From the NCBI RefSeq assembly GCF_945859705.1, contig NC_079137.1, positions 82,419,150-82,483,149 of the forward strand: a stretch of 64,000 nucleotides of DNA. The letters run 5' to 3'. Shown one piece after another: positions 1 through 12,255 of this stretch (the stretch's first letter is position 1; each line of letters begins with the position of its first letter). The stretch is from Episyrphus balteatus (lineage: Eukaryota > Arthropoda > Insecta > Diptera > Syrphidae). A program made the translations under genes and the position numbers. The notes under the pieces are model-generated. The model was not told the DNA's origin and searched no databases. It saw only the letters and a list, made by a program, of their open reading frames with translations.

Positions 1-489
1 AATTTAGTTTCTAAATTATGAATTATTTTCTGTGAAGTGATCCGTTGTTGAGACATTGATAGTCAAAGTTAAAAGTATTGTTTTTGGTTTGATGACTGAT
101 ATTGCAGTCTAAAAAAAAAAAGTAGAAGTTTGAAACAAAAAGAATCTTAAACCAAATTAAAGGTCTTTCTTAAAATAATTTAATCAGACACAATTTTCCC
201 ACTTTTTTAAGAGAAAAATAAAAACCAATAGAAATAAAATATTTATTTTTAAAATCCTAAAACTATAAGAATGTAGTTGTCACTGCTTTTTGTTTTGTCA
301 TCATTTTTTAGTGAGACACGATTTATTTTGTTCCATTAATTTTTTGGGACTAGTGTATATCAGTTAAGTTTCGCATTAAATCGTGTATAATCTTACGCCA
401 ATATGTTCATAAAGACTTTACTTTTGCAAAAGTGCAAAAGACATGCTACAGCGACTTTTTGTGACTTTTTTTCCTCTAAGAACCGTGGT

Positions 490-915
490 TTGTTAGCCCA
501 GGTTACATTTAGTTTAAAAATTATAGAAGCATTATTTTTTATTCACCTCACAAAAAAAAGTGCGCATACACCACAGTGACCTTTTTTTTAAATTTATAAT
601 TTAGAAAAAGTAAATCCACTGGTGTGGGCACTGCCCCTCAAATGTTATTTATTTGACTAAGAATGCTTACTTGATTGAATATAGTTTATATAACATTCTG
701 TTAAAAACCGTGTTAATTTGTTTTATTTCATATTAAAAACCACAAAATACAAATATTTTTTTGGTTTGCCATAGGAGTACCTAGAAATGCTACATGCTTA
801 GTATAATCTTTCCAAACATTTTTCAAAAGTAAGAAAAAATATAAAATGGTGTGATTGCTTATAAGAGGCAGGTTTGAAAAAAAATTAGCATTTGGGGGTG
901 CCAACTTCACATAGC
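490..915. mobile_element. Copy of a long-TIR repeat family (family 1), compact form
   Basis: It shares long blocks with 12256-13129 and 58380-58862: TTAGCCCAGG near 495, CATACACCACAGTGACC near 567, CCACTGGTGTGGGC near 617, and GCATTTGGGGGTGC near 889. The right-hand block lies in inverted relation to the outer end of the longer copy. No coding capacity is seen. Confidence 0.6.
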
Positions 916-1037
916 CTTTGCATCCTTAATCGGCATCATTTTGTTCCAATTTCAAAAGTCCATTAAAATTTAATCAAAAACTTATTTTTAATATCCAACT
1001 ACCGTAAGCGCAAATCATTATTAAATCATACAATAAT

Positions 1038-1043
1038 TTTATT
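1038..1043 (-). terminator. Polyadenylation signal AATAAA for the decarboxylase gene
   Basis: TTTATT on the plus strand reads AATAAA on the minus strand, about 35 bases past the decarboxylase stop codon. That position suits a very short 3'UTR. AT-rich DNA produces such hexamers by chance, so only its position supports it. Confidence 0.5.
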
Positions 1044-1077
1044 AACTTATCTAAAACGAAAAGCATTTTGTGTTTTG

Positions 1078-1260
1078 TTAATCCTGTTCTGCCAAATATT
1101 CTATTTCATCAAGAATAGCATCCAGCTCATCCTCGTCAATCACCGGATAACATGTGAAGATCATTCGAATAAAATTACCCACTCCTCTATAAGACAACGG
1201 TGAATAACCAATCATAAGACTTCCACTTCGGATCATCTTCTCCTTGATTTTTGGTGCAAC
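1078..1260 (-). CDS. Decarboxylase coding exon 6 (residues 436-495) and stop
   Basis: Acceptor GATAG, then VAPKIKEKMIRSGSLMIGY. A small C-terminal domain follows (NFIRMIFTCYPV, then DELDAILDEIEYL) and the frame ends EQD with TAA at 1080-1078. MIGYSP and the hydrophobic C-terminal helix match the end of CSAD proteins. Confidence 0.92.
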   Translation of the reverse strand, partial: VAPKIKEKMIRSGSLMIGYSPLSYRGVGNFIRMIFTCYPVIDEDELDAILDEIEYLAEQD

Positions 1261-4200
1261 CTATCATAAATCATTTCAAACCAAAAAAAAAAAATCATAA
1301 AAACTTCACATCTGATAATGGCAATTATAATTTTATTACCTCATACAACTTGGCTTCCCACTCACTGGTCTCCTCCTGACCTCGCATTGCCTTCGGAATA
1401 TACCAAAAACAAACATTTGTGTATAAAAATGAATCTTGCACCAAACGATATCCCTCTCTCTGAAGCATCTTTGAAACAAACAATTTAGCCATTTTCACGG
1501 CATGATCAACCAGCGATCCCAATCCATTTACACTTCTAGCCTTGAGCATTAACCAGAATTTGAAACAGTCGATCTTTCGTCCACATTGGACACTTTTGTT
1601 GCCAGTGTCATAAGAGACATCGTAGAACTTGTCCTGCTGAAAAAGATACTTCACTTCGGTGCTATTGCATTTTGACATTAGTTCCGTTTCTTGTGTCAGA
1701 AACATTGAACATTGAAGAGGGGCACCGAGAGCCTTGTGCGGATTCCAAGCCAGTGAATTACTTCGCTCCAAGCCATTCATCAGATGGCGATTCTCCTTAG
1801 AAATAAGAACAGATCCTCCATGGCATCCCTTAAGCAAAAATAAGATAAAATATACAAGTTCGAAGTTGCTTTTTTAATGAGTAAACATACATCGACATGC
1901 AACCAAAGTCCATAACGTTGACAAACGTCAGCAATCTCATTCAAGTCATCGAATGCACCCAACACTGTCGTTCCAGCTGTTGAATTCACAAAAAATGGTG
2001 TCTTGTCTTGCTCTTGGGCCTGTAAGATTTTTGCCTCTAGGTCCTTGGCCATCATTTGGCCTTGTGAGTTGGTTTTGACAGTTACACAATTATCTGTGCC
2101 AAAACCAAGCCAGTGGGCGGCTTTTTTAAAACTGTAGTGAGATTCTTCCGAGGTGAACAGCACCAAAGGCTTCATACCAAAAATTCCTTTCGCCTTTATG
2201 TCAGGACAAACCTTATATCGGGCCAAAACCAGAGCATACCTTGAAAATTAAAGAAGTTTGATCGAATTCTTTTCTCAAACATGAAAGCAATGCGACAACA
2301 TTGACAATAAGTAACTTTAGAATACAACTCACATATTTGAAACTGATCCTCCGGGAGCAAATATACCATCGCCATTAGCATATCCACAAATGTCGCACAT
2401 TTTCTTTATGACTTCCGTTTCGATGAGTGAAAAAACTGGACCCACTTCGAATGTATACCTGTCGATTGGTAAATGCAAACGAATAAATTAACGCAAAAGT
2501 ATCTATAACGTTGACATTTTTCAGATTCATTTTATGTTTTATTTTTTTCTTTCTTTCGTTTCGTTTTGTTATTTATTTTTTTTAACTATATCGTCATAAT
2601 AAGTTATCTATATTAATTGTAAATGCCGGAAACTTACGCACTTGTGTTGAGTGCCTCGGTTATCCAGGAACCAAATAGACCGTAGGGGTCCATTTGACCG
2701 AATAATTGATTATGGAATCGGCTATGTGATGTCTTGACGGAATATTGAATTACCTTACGGCATAGGGATAGAATTTCGGCTTCATTCAAAGACTTGTCAT
2801 CGGAAATTGTAAGATCTATGAGTTTCTATATGGAAGAGGAAGAATAAATGAATGTATTTTTTAAGATTACAAAGTTATAATTAAATAGAAAGTTTTTTTT
2901 TTTGTAGTATATTTACATGTTATTAATTAATTTATGTTTCTTTCAATGTATTTCATTCATTCATGATTTTCCAAAGGTGAATTTGGTTTGCAAAAGGGTG
3001 AATTACATTTCTTAAAGCATGAATTTGAATTGGTGAGCTAATTTGCAAAAGGTTTAATTTTAATTGCTACGGGGTGGAACTTAATGGGAAAAATCTATGC
3101 ACTATCTTATTCAATAGTATAACCCACGAGAACTTTGGTATTCAGAAATTACTCAATACAATTGACTTTCTTAATTAAAAAAAAAACATGTATGTAATTC
3201 ACACGTGGTAGAAGTGAAACCTTAAAAAATCATTTTTCTAAAAAAAAAAATAGAAAAAATTTTTTTTCCTTCAACTCCATTTTATATGACAACCTATAAT
3301 TAATTTTATATCATATATGAAACGTTATTATTTAAGCTCTAAATATTCTCTTTAATCATGCCTGTCCGACATCTATAAAAAGAGCTAGAATTTTTTGAAG
3401 CCAATCAATTTTCATCCAAAAAAGCAAGAAAATCAATCTTTTTTTTTCTTCCATCACCTTAAAGTCCATTGTTTTATATGACAACCTTTAATAAATTTTA
3501 TATCATATGAAAGCTTATTATTTCACCTTCCATATGATGCTTCAATCATATTTCTACCATGTCTACAAAAAAAGTAAGAATTTTTTAAAGCCTATGGTTG
3601 GCTTTGGAAATTTCAAACTAAGATTACGGTACTTCCTACACTGGTGGCTGGTCATCGGTAATAGATCTCAACAGGGTTTTTTGAAGTTTTTTTTTCAAGT
3701 TTTTCAATTTTAGATTGAGTAACTTGAGATCAAATACCGTTATGTTTGATACATTTAATGTAAGGTAATATTATCAGTATGCGTATTAAAATTAGAAGAT
3801 ATAACGTGTTTTCACCGTTATCTCAAGGATTTTGAATATGAAAATAACTGAAATTTTGCAAAATTATAGTCTATTTAATTACCTATCTACAATATAAATT
3901 TCACAAAAGACTTATAATCAATTGATTTTTCCTGTCGCTTTTTCGTTTCATAGTGTTTCAAATCACTACGATACTAAAGAAGTTTTCACTTCAAAAATTA
4001 CAAAAAAAAATCAAAATGCCGTTAGTCCCAAGCTAAAATGGATCTAGTCATTATGTTCAGTTCATATTCAAAGCCATAAACAACAATAATTGGTTGCATT
4101 TTTCTTTACGTCTTGAAGGAAAACCTTAATAGTTTATAATGAATGCCCATTATCTCACATGCTAAAATATTTTTATTTTTATGTTTGTAAAAGTTGTTTA

Positions 4201-7200
4201 ATTGTTTCTTTCATCATTCAGATTCTTTTATTTAATGTTGTCTTGTTAAATTGATAGTTATAAATTAGTTTTTCTTGTATAACGAATTTATGTTAAATAT
4301 TAAATCAGTTCGAATAAAATAAAAAAAACAATCTAATGACGATAGTAATTAATTACAATAATAGTTTTAAATTAGAAAACGTAAAAAAAACTGTATTTTG
4401 TAAACAATTTTTGTTTTGCCTCAAAAATAACTATCATAATGAAATATCGCAAAATATTGAACTATTTATTTTATTTCTTTCGCAGATATTGGGTGAGGTA
4501 TTGAAGAAGTTAAGTTATTTTATTTTTAGTTACTAACTCACCAGATTCTTCAAAAGTATTTTTTAATGACAGTTTTAAAATATTGCGCCAATTTTACCAC
4601 TCATAATATTCAAAAGATTCTTATTCTGTTTTTTTTTTTTGTATAACTTATAGTAAAGTTAGTACATGGAAGTCAAATATATTGATTGTTTGCTTGGAAA
4701 CAGATAATTGAATGAACCAGAGGGGGTCAAAACTGATGACGTGATTCATTTCGAATTTCATAATCAGGCTGATACTGATAAGTTTTTGTAAAGCAATAAT
4801 AACAATATGTTATGTATGTCCTTGACTTGGAATATAATGGAAGAATTTTTTGTTGTTTTTGCAAAATGCGTAAGGTTTTATGAGTAACTATAACCTAATG
4901 TGATAAGCTTTATAGACAAAAAATTACTATCACCAGTTGAAATATGAAAAAATCCTCTGATCTGGTCAATCAAAAGACTACATAGACACCGATAAGTGAA
5001 CAACAACTAAACACCGTAAAAACAACAACAAAAAACAAAAACAATATATTTTGTGTTAAGTGAATCTTCTGATTTCTTTTTTTTTTTTTTTTCATTTGAA
5101 GTACAAGTTCATTGTTCTTTCCATTCGTATCTATGATTTTTCGAAAATTCTTCGGGCTTCTATACATGAAGACCAATTTTGATTCTGTGAAAAATATTCC
5201 TAAAAAAACATTATTCGTAGGTATAATAAATTGTCAGCAAAATATATATTTTATGATTTCAAAGATTACAACATCAGAAATGTTGATCGTTAATTCATTA
5301 GTAATCGTATAATTATTAAACCCTCCAGAGTAGGGTGGTCCAATTTTTTGGTTTTTACATTTCCGTTGTTCCCCACTCAAAAATTGGTTGCATATGTGTT
5401 TTGTATTACACACGTGGGCGCTCAACAGGCTCAAAGTTTTTGCTCAGATGCTGGTATAGCTGGGTCCTCATGCCTAGTAATTAACTCTTGTTTTGATTTA
5501 TCAAGTGAATTAAGTTATGATGTGGTAAAGTTTTTCATAAAAAACCAATAATTAAGTGATATTTTCAGAGATAATAATTTTTGTTCATTTAAATTCGTCT
5601 GTAAGTTAGTATTTTTTGCTTAAAGTTATCAAAACAGAATTAATCAATGAAATACGAGCTAGTGACTCAAAACCAAAGAAACATGAAAATCATTTACTTG
5701 GTTGTGGGGAACATGCGTGCTTATCATGTTTAATCCAAATTGCAACCTCAAGCCAAGTCCTGATACGATATAATCAGATATTAAGGGTAAGGTAAGGGTA
5801 ACAAAGGCTAATATTCCAAAGCTGATGAGCGCCCTTTTCCTTTTAGTTTTGAAGGCTAAAACTTTCAGCATATGTTGGTATTGATGTCTGTAGCAAAATA
5901 ATGGGTGGGGAACTAATGAATTATATGGTTTATTTTTTTGCCTTATATCGTGGACCACACTACTCCAGAGGTAAATGATTTTTAATTTTGGACAAGAACA
6001 ACATTTTTTACCAAAATTCATATAGTGAGTTGGTTCAGGTGATAAAGTGAGCGACTAGTGAGTTTAAGACTTGTGTTCGATCAACGGCATGACCGTGACT
6101 TTTTTTTTTCCTTGGCAAAACACTAAGCAACATGCAGATTTTAAAACTGTAGGGAAAATCGAATTGTTTTAATATGACATTTTTCTTGGATCAGAATAGA
6201 AAAGAAATGTTATTGTTTTTCTTCTTTAATATATTCTTCTTTTTCCTTCTGTCTACATATAAAACATAGCTATTGTATTTGATTAGTATATATGCAGTAA
6301 TTTTCACGGTTCACAGACATGTTTGATACAAATCAATTTTATCATACATTTCATACGACAGACATTTTTTGGTAAAAAAAACTTATTTTCATAAAATCAA
6401 AATTCAGTGCTTAATACATATATGTATAATGAGAGAACCTTTCCTTTCAAACAAATTTTTCGCAATAAAATTAATTCAATACTCGCAAAAGCAATGTGCA
6501 TTCTACTAATAAATTTCGGCTAAGAGTGCACAGAAACGAACTTGGTATCAAATAAAAAATGTGAAATATTTTTTTTATCTCTTATGAAAATGTTTCACAC
6601 ACATAACGACCTGAACGAAACCTTTAATTTGATACCAAATTTGCTCCTGAAATTTGTTTTTAAATTCTCTCAAATACATTTATCTATTAAATGCGACCAA
6701 AAACACAAAACTTTTGATGTATGATCTGTGAAATAGACCCCCACCCCATTAGTATTCACAAAGTTTACACAGCAGTTATTTGATTTTTCAAATAAAATTA
6801 AAAGCCCACTTTGCATTAAACGAAATTAGATCAAGTTTTACACAGGTGACTATCATCATAGATAGTACCTACTGCCATCTAGGGTAAAAAAATATTTCTG
6901 AAGTTCAATATTGTTAAATAGATATTAAACTCGTTTAGAAAAGAGGTAGGGGAAGGTGCGACACAGAAGACGACATAACGTTTTCCGATTTATTATTATT
7001 ACTTTTTCACCAAAAATAATCGACTCGAATTTCCTCACCGCAAACCTTAAGATATTACAATTAAGTACACAAATAATTCTTGTCAATCAATCACTATAGG
7101 GTAATACGTTCTTTTTTCTGTGCTAGATAGGTGGCGCACATTGGACCTATACAATTCGTTAAAAAATCTTTTAATCCGATATTGCTTTTTTTCATTGTAA

Positions 7201-9168
7201 TAATACCCAGCTTAACTGTTATTCTTTACTTAATTCGGTAACATCTTAATCGAAAATTACAGAGAAACACAATATATAAAACCTTTCTCCCTTAATATGT
7301 TTAAACGTAAGTATTTCAAAAAACTGAAATGCACCATTTCACTAATTGTGTTAAATATATCGCACTAGTATTATAAGACTCTAGTAACTCAAAATTTGTA
7401 TTTGCTGTTATCACATTATACACAATAACATTTTATTTATATAACTAATATTTTAATTAATTGCTTTATTGCTCATTGCATTATTTGTATATATACACTT
7501 GATAAAAAAATTATTTTTATAATTTGAAACAGTTTGTAAACAAACAGTTTTTCGCTGATTCAGCAATAAATTTTATTTTGAGTTACCTCTTGTCTTGTAC
7601 GATAATGAACCTGCAATTTTAATTTGCATAACCTTTAAATACACAATACGCACTTTTTTTTAAATTCTTTTATAAGCTTTTCATCAAATACATGAAAATT
7701 TAATTTCTTTTTCTGAAGAGTACCAATGGAAACGATAGACGTTTAATTTTTTAACAAAGTCACTTATTTATCGCTTTGAATAAAGAGTCCTCTCTACCTT
7801 GTTAGTCCTTATAAAGATTAAGTCGTTACTCGAGTTAAGATTTTTCTCAACTCCAGGAATTGAAAATAGGAGTGTCACTTGAGTAAAGAAAATCTTGTCT
7901 TGAAGAAAAATTTTTCTCAAACTCAAAAATTTGATTGATTTGATTTAACTGTCATCAATACAACATTTTTTTACTCGTTCATATCGTATCCGTCCAACAT
8001 ACTCGTCGAATTCGTCGTCCCACTCCTACAACTCAAACAAATATTCGCGATTCATTCATTATATTATAAAATTAGTACTAATTTTAATTGTTAAAAACAA
8101 AAAACTTAAGCTCGCAATGACACTTGCGTTTTAATGTCAACTGACTGAAAAAAATTTAAGCGTTTCCTCAAGTAAAATATCCGCCTCAGACGTTCACTTG
8201 AGAAATATTTCGAATCCAGTGATGATTATGAATAAGGATTTGCTTGAGCGAATGCTTAAGATATTTCTCAACTTGAGTGACGACTATAAATTCCGCCCTA
8301 AGTACCTACTCGATTTCTAAATTATTCTACTACTTTGAAAGAAACTATTTGTTTTTCCCACAAGAGGGCTTATAATAAGCGTTTACTCTGTGCTTAAAAA
8401 ATCAAACACTTAACACTACATGCCGGTACTTTTTTTTGCAATTTCCAAACAAGTGAAAAAACTTATCAAAACAAATTATTATCTTTCAAAAAGTTTTTTT
8501 TTTTAATTTTGTATTAAATAACACCAACACAACAAGGGCAAATTGTGTATAATTCTTATCTCATTATAAAGTGTGTGTGGTTCCTTAGACAAATAATTGC
8601 ACTCCGAAACAAATTTAACTGTCAAATGTCAAACTAATATGTCTAGACCTTACACATAAATAACACACAAACAAAACAATCTAATTGCCATTCCAACAAA
8701 AATACACCATAAATGACAGCAGATAGCTTAGAATACAGCTAATAGTTATCAGGGTTGAAATAGTATAGGTTTTTTGAATGAAATGGGCAGCAGCATTTTA
8801 ATAATTTAAATTTCGTTTCATCACTCAAAATGGTTATTGAAATGGTGACACACAAACAAGTATAAAATCAATTAAGGCGAGTGCAAACACCAATTAAGTC
8901 TAATAAATTGCAAACTGTCCCAGTTTTCAAAGCATTTTTTTTTTTTATCTCAAACAAATTAATCAAGGTTTGAAGGTCTCAAAAAAAAAAAACTGCCCCA
9001 ATTTCAAAGACCCACCTTGAGTTCAGCTGGCTGGACGAACTCCACAATTTTCACATCGTTATCAGAAACACAAAAAACGTCCGACTTCTTTAGTAAATCG
9101 TAGACCTTCCGTAAGGCCTCCCAATCAGCTGGCAAGCGTTGGCGAATTTCCTCAACCGACTGATTCAT
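1078..9168 (-). CDS. PLP-dependent acidic amino-acid decarboxylase (CSAD/GADL1/ADC family), complete six-exon gene
   Basis: Six exons splice in frame (9168-9016, 2825-2638, 2458-2333, 2239-1891, 1828-1340, 1260-1078) and give a 495-residue protein, close to the length I recall for vertebrate CSAD (about 490-495). It belongs to the group II PLP decarboxylases, cytosolic enzymes that decarboxylate cysteine sulfinate or aspartate to hypotaurine or beta-alanine. Visible family marks are SVKTSHSRFHNQLF (about residues 81-94), FAPGGSVSN before residue 156, STAGTTVLGAFD, LHVD with the PLP-nitrogen Asp at 272, and NPHK with the Schiff-base lysine at 304. LFQQDKFYDV and NVCFWYIP follow. The overall pattern is closer to CSAD than to GAD or DOPA decarboxylase; Drosophila CG5618 is the expected orthologue, from memory. 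The choice between cysteine sulfinate and aspartate cannot be settled here. An oddity is GCH after HVD, where relatives usually have AAW or ACW. It is transcribed divergently from the RING gene to the right. Confidence 0.93.
1340..1828 (-). CDS. Decarboxylase coding exon 5 (residues 273-435), carries the PLP lysine
   Basis: Acceptor TTAAG, donor GTAATA, phase 0 at both ends. It opens GCHGGSVLIS and holds SLAWNPHKALGAPLQCS, with the Schiff-base lysine at about residue 304. LFQQDKFYDV, the QCGRKIDCFKFWLM segment and TNVCFWYIPKAMRG follow, all typical of CSAD-type enzymes. Confidence 0.94.
1891..2239 (-). CDS. Decarboxylase coding exon 4 (residues 156-272)
   Basis: Acceptor TTCAAG and donor GTATGT, phase 0 at the end. 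It encodes the central PLP domain: YALVLARYKVCPD, FTSEESHYS (the His is the residue that stacks on the PLP ring in this family), NSTAGTTVLGAFDDLNEIAD, and ends LHVD. Reading past the donor gives a meaningless tail. Confidence 0.94.
2333..2458 (-). CDS. Decarboxylase coding exon 3 (residues 114-155 plus part of 156)
   Basis: Acceptor ACAG and donor GTGAGT. It encodes AYTFEVGPVFSLIE and ends in FAPGGSVSN followed by a split Met codon. The glycine-rich PGGS segment belongs to the cofactor phosphate-binding region of this fold. Confidence 0.92.
2638..2825 (-). CDS. Decarboxylase coding exon 2 (residues 52-113 plus part of 114)
   Basis: Acceptor TATAG, then KLIDLTISDD. The exon carries SVKTSHSRFHNQLFGQMDP and ends LNTS plus two bases at a GTAAGT donor. 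It is separated from exon 1 by a 6.2-kb intron, the largest in the gene. Confidence 0.92.
6022..6100 (+). repeat. tRNA-derived SINE-like fragment
   Basis: An A-box-like TGGTTCAGGTGA (about 6031) and a B-box-like TGTTCGATCAA (about 6074) sit about 43 bases apart, as in a tRNA. A T-run follows at about 6100. No cloverleaf acceptor stem forms, so it is not a working tRNA. Confidence 0.45.
7802..8302. repeat. Possible degenerate MITE
   Basis: GTCGTTACTCGAGTTAAGA near 7824 and the reverse complement of the stretch near 8255-8280 (TAGTCGTCACTCAAGTTGAGA) match imperfectly. CTTGAG/CTCAAG motifs recur between them. The ends are not clean, so the limits are approximate. Confidence 0.35.
9016..9168 (-). 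CDS. Decarboxylase coding exon 1 (residues 1-51)
   Basis: The ATG at 9168-9166 opens MNQSVEEIRQRLPADWEALR and the exon ends in PAELK at a GTGGGT donor, phase 0. This start is preferred because it is the first ATG after the last in-frame break and gives an N-terminus of CSAD-like length. Any further 5'UTR lies at higher coordinates. I found no clear TATA box there. Confidence 0.88.
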
Positions 9169-11026
9169 GGCACCTTCTTTTCGTATTTACAGATATTTAA
9201 AAACTAAATTGATCACACAAAATACGATCTTCAATACACTTAACAGTTTGTTACTCCTTATCTCGTATTTATGGAAATAAGAGAATAAGATTCTAATTCC
9301 AAATCGGTTTAGACACTTTCAGTTGCAAACTCGTACTGATCCCATCGAGGCAAGCCGTCTGAAGCCCCAACTTGATTTCCATAGATCTATACGCGCTTAT
9401 ACTGTCAATGCCTCTGTGGCAGCTACTACTGAAATGTGATGGTGACTGATAGCCTTATTTGTAACAAATGGATTGTTCATTTTGAGTTTTTTTTTTTTAT
9501 TTCTTGACTGATTAAAATGTGTCGAAGAGATAAGTGATGGAGAGGTAAAGGAATCGGACTAGAATATATAATCAATCGGTCAATTGTTTGCTTGATCATA
9601 TTACAAATAGGGGTGCCTGTAACGCTTTGATCTATAATTACAGTTTGGTTGGTTGGTTGTGCCTGGGCCGGGGCTTGAGTTTGGTGTTGTGAGTATGCTA
9701 AGCACGTTCTGGTAGATTAGGTTTTTTTACATTGAGGTGGTGAGGTGACTACATTTGGTTGTTATACTATTTGAGGTAAGATAGAGAGAATCAATGCCCC
9801 ATTGAATGGAACCGTTGAGATCTTAGGTTTCCTGAGGTTTTGAATATGCAATATGACTTGCAGGATTGTAAATATGGTGTTAGACAATGTTATGATAGAC
9901 AGTAGAGTACTTAGAACAGGTGTGGCAGTAGAAAAATGTATAGCAATCTACGAGTAATAGCCGTTTTAAAAGAGATAAAAGCGTGTGCATGTAACGCGGA
10001 GTGACTTTTCCATGACCCGAGCAAAATTCAAGCTTAAATGTGTTGAAATTATGCAAAGTTCTGTTAGCAAGCAATTTAAATTCCATTCACTAATTTAGTT
10101 AATTTTTTTGTGTGGGTAAAATTGATCATTTTAATTGAATTTCTGAAAAAAATTTTAATCAATGAATCGATCTTGGCGCCAAATTAACTCAAATATTTAT
10201 TAAATAAAATTTGCAATCAGTGCCCAGAACTGTGTAGGTATATAATATTAAGTTTTTTATTTTTTTCTGTTGCTCATTTTAGAGCTATTTGCATGTATTC
10301 TGATTATACTCGTAATATCCGGACGTCATTTCACAATAATCTTATTTGTTACATTTCTGATTAGATTAGATTTCATACATTAGTTTTTATATTTTTTCTC
10401 TGTGCAGTTGTTTGGGTTAGGACAGGTTTTTTTATACAATAAATGTGTATTTGAGGTTTTCTAAATACAATGAAAAAACAGACTTATACTAAACACGAGT
10501 TTGGTTAAATAATAGGACTAAGTTAAAATACAAGATAGACAAAACTGTTATTCAAAAAGGATAAAATTAAGAAGGGTTTACCATCATAACATTCTAGACT
10601 TTTGTAAAGACTTTTATATAAAGTAGTAGGTATATTAAAACTTGAAGTTATACTAGATTATATTTAAAAAATGATAGTATACATATAAGCCAATCAAAGT
10701 CTTTACTATCATCTCACTCTTGCTTCTTTTTTATATTTCGGTGCATGTCAAATTTAGTTGGACATACTTAAAAAATCTGATACAATTCACCGTTCGAACT
10801 TGAGGACTCTTTGGCTACTCTGGATTCAGATTTTTATCAGTAAGGGTTTTCTTTTTTAATTCAGAAGAAAGCTCAAACAGAGTCTACTTCATTTGGGAAT
10901 GGGTAGAATAGAAAAAACTTTGAAGAACTATAATTATATTTGCTGAAGTAGCAGAACGAAGAGCTCTGAAATCGACTGCATTGGACTTCCTCAATAATTC
11001 GAAAAAAGATTAAACGGAAATGCCTC
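9169..11026. other. Intergenic DNA and probable decarboxylase promoter region
   Basis: The first few hundred bases right of 9168 must hold the 5'UTR and promoter of the minus-strand decarboxylase gene, but I see no convincing TATA or initiator. The rest is AT-rich without a supported feature. Confidence 0.4.
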
Positions 11027-11031
11027 CGCCG

Positions 11032-11963
11032 CACTGTGGGCTAGAACGCTATTTTAGCATGAATTAATTAAAAAGTCAACTTCTTCAAATATTGCTCATT
11101 TTAGTCTTATTCGATAGATAAATGGACTAGCTATGATTGTTCATTCAAAATTGAGGTCAAAACATTCATTGGATACATAAAAACACAACCGAAAAGCAAG
11201 TTTTCGAAAAAAAAACAAAAAAGTCCATTTTTTCCTATATCCTGATATTCGTTTAATGAGTTTGTTTTAACGGATCGATTGTGAAAATTTTGTTAGTTTA
11301 TCAATTACTGATATATCCTAATATAGTACTTGCTATTAAATTGTAATTATATTGAACTTTTGTTTATAAATTTTAAGGTAAAGTATGTTACTAGCACCGA
11401 TTTCATATAAAACGAATGTTCCTAAGCTTTAAAAAAAAGGCACGCGTAGGCACACTCTAGAAATAATTTTAAAAAGTAGCTAGCCTATATGGTATTATAT
11501 TTTTTATAAAACTATGTCCTACAAGAGCAAACTTTTTTCGCTGTAACTCTGAAAGTATAGTGAGAAAAATGTTCAAAAAAACCACTTACGATGAAAAAAA
11601 ACGTGTTGAATGTTTTCAAATAACGGTTTTTTTATTTGCGATAACATTTTACCTTCCCTATTTAGTAAAAACAACTTTTGTAAGCGTTCAATGACACCAT
11701 TTTCGAGTTTGATGCGTTCAAACTTCAAAAAACTCTTTTTTTTGTTTTTTATACCAATAATATCTGTTGTAAATTGGAAAACCTTATTTAACATAATATT
11801 TCGTTTATTTTTGTTGTTGGTCTTATCTTTAGTGTCTGTTATACCATAAAATTATCATTATTATAACATTCGACATCATCTTAATGGCTTTTACTGCAAC
11901 TTTAGATTATTTCGAGAATTTCTATAATTAATTCCAGCTATAAAAGCGTTCTAGCCCACAGTG
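11032..11963. mobile_element. Non-autonomous Transib-like element with 5-bp CGCCG target duplication
   Basis: The ends are inverted: CACTGTGGGCTAGAACGC at the left and GCGTTCTAGCCCACAGTG at the right. CGCCG flanks both sides (11027-11031 and 11964-11968). A CAC-start terminus and a GC-rich 5-bp duplication are hallmarks of Transib, the superfamily related to RAG1. The 932-bp interior has no recognisable transposase. The class call is inference from the ends alone. Confidence 0.6.
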
Positions 11964-12255
11964 CGCCGTAAATTAAAACGTCAGTAGCCAAAATAATAAG
12001 TTGATCCTCATTGTAATGCTAAACTTAGGGCTGTTGACAGTTTTGAATTCGTTTGACTACTATTAGTTTGATCTACTAGGTCCATTATTATCTTACTTTT
12101 CTCTCCAATATCTTTTATCCTGATAGTAAACAAGTCCTGGTCAAACAATTACCATATAGAGCCTTCTCTTTAGCTTATTGGAACTAACAATAAATTGTTG
12201 TTTACACAATAATTTTATTATACATAACATTTTCCATAACCATAACATAACATAA

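Larger units (their letters stand above)
2826..9015 (-). other. Large intron 1 of the decarboxylase gene
   Basis: This 6.2-kb AT-rich intron holds a tRNA-derived SINE-like piece (6022-6100) and a possible MITE (7802-8302). The rest shows no coding or RNA feature. The longest open frame, 5659-6021 on the minus strand, resembles nothing I know and lacks splice or codon support. Confidence 0.75.

Noticed and set aside
1780..2226. Minus-strand frame continuing past LHVD
   Set aside because: The part after D272 is intron read-through; GTATGT is the donor there.
5659..6021. 120-codon minus-strand frame
   Set aside because: No recognisable domain, no splice partner, lies inside the decarboxylase intron; likely chance.
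6022..6100. A working tRNA gene
   Set aside because: A and B boxes are recognisable but the acceptor stem does not pair.
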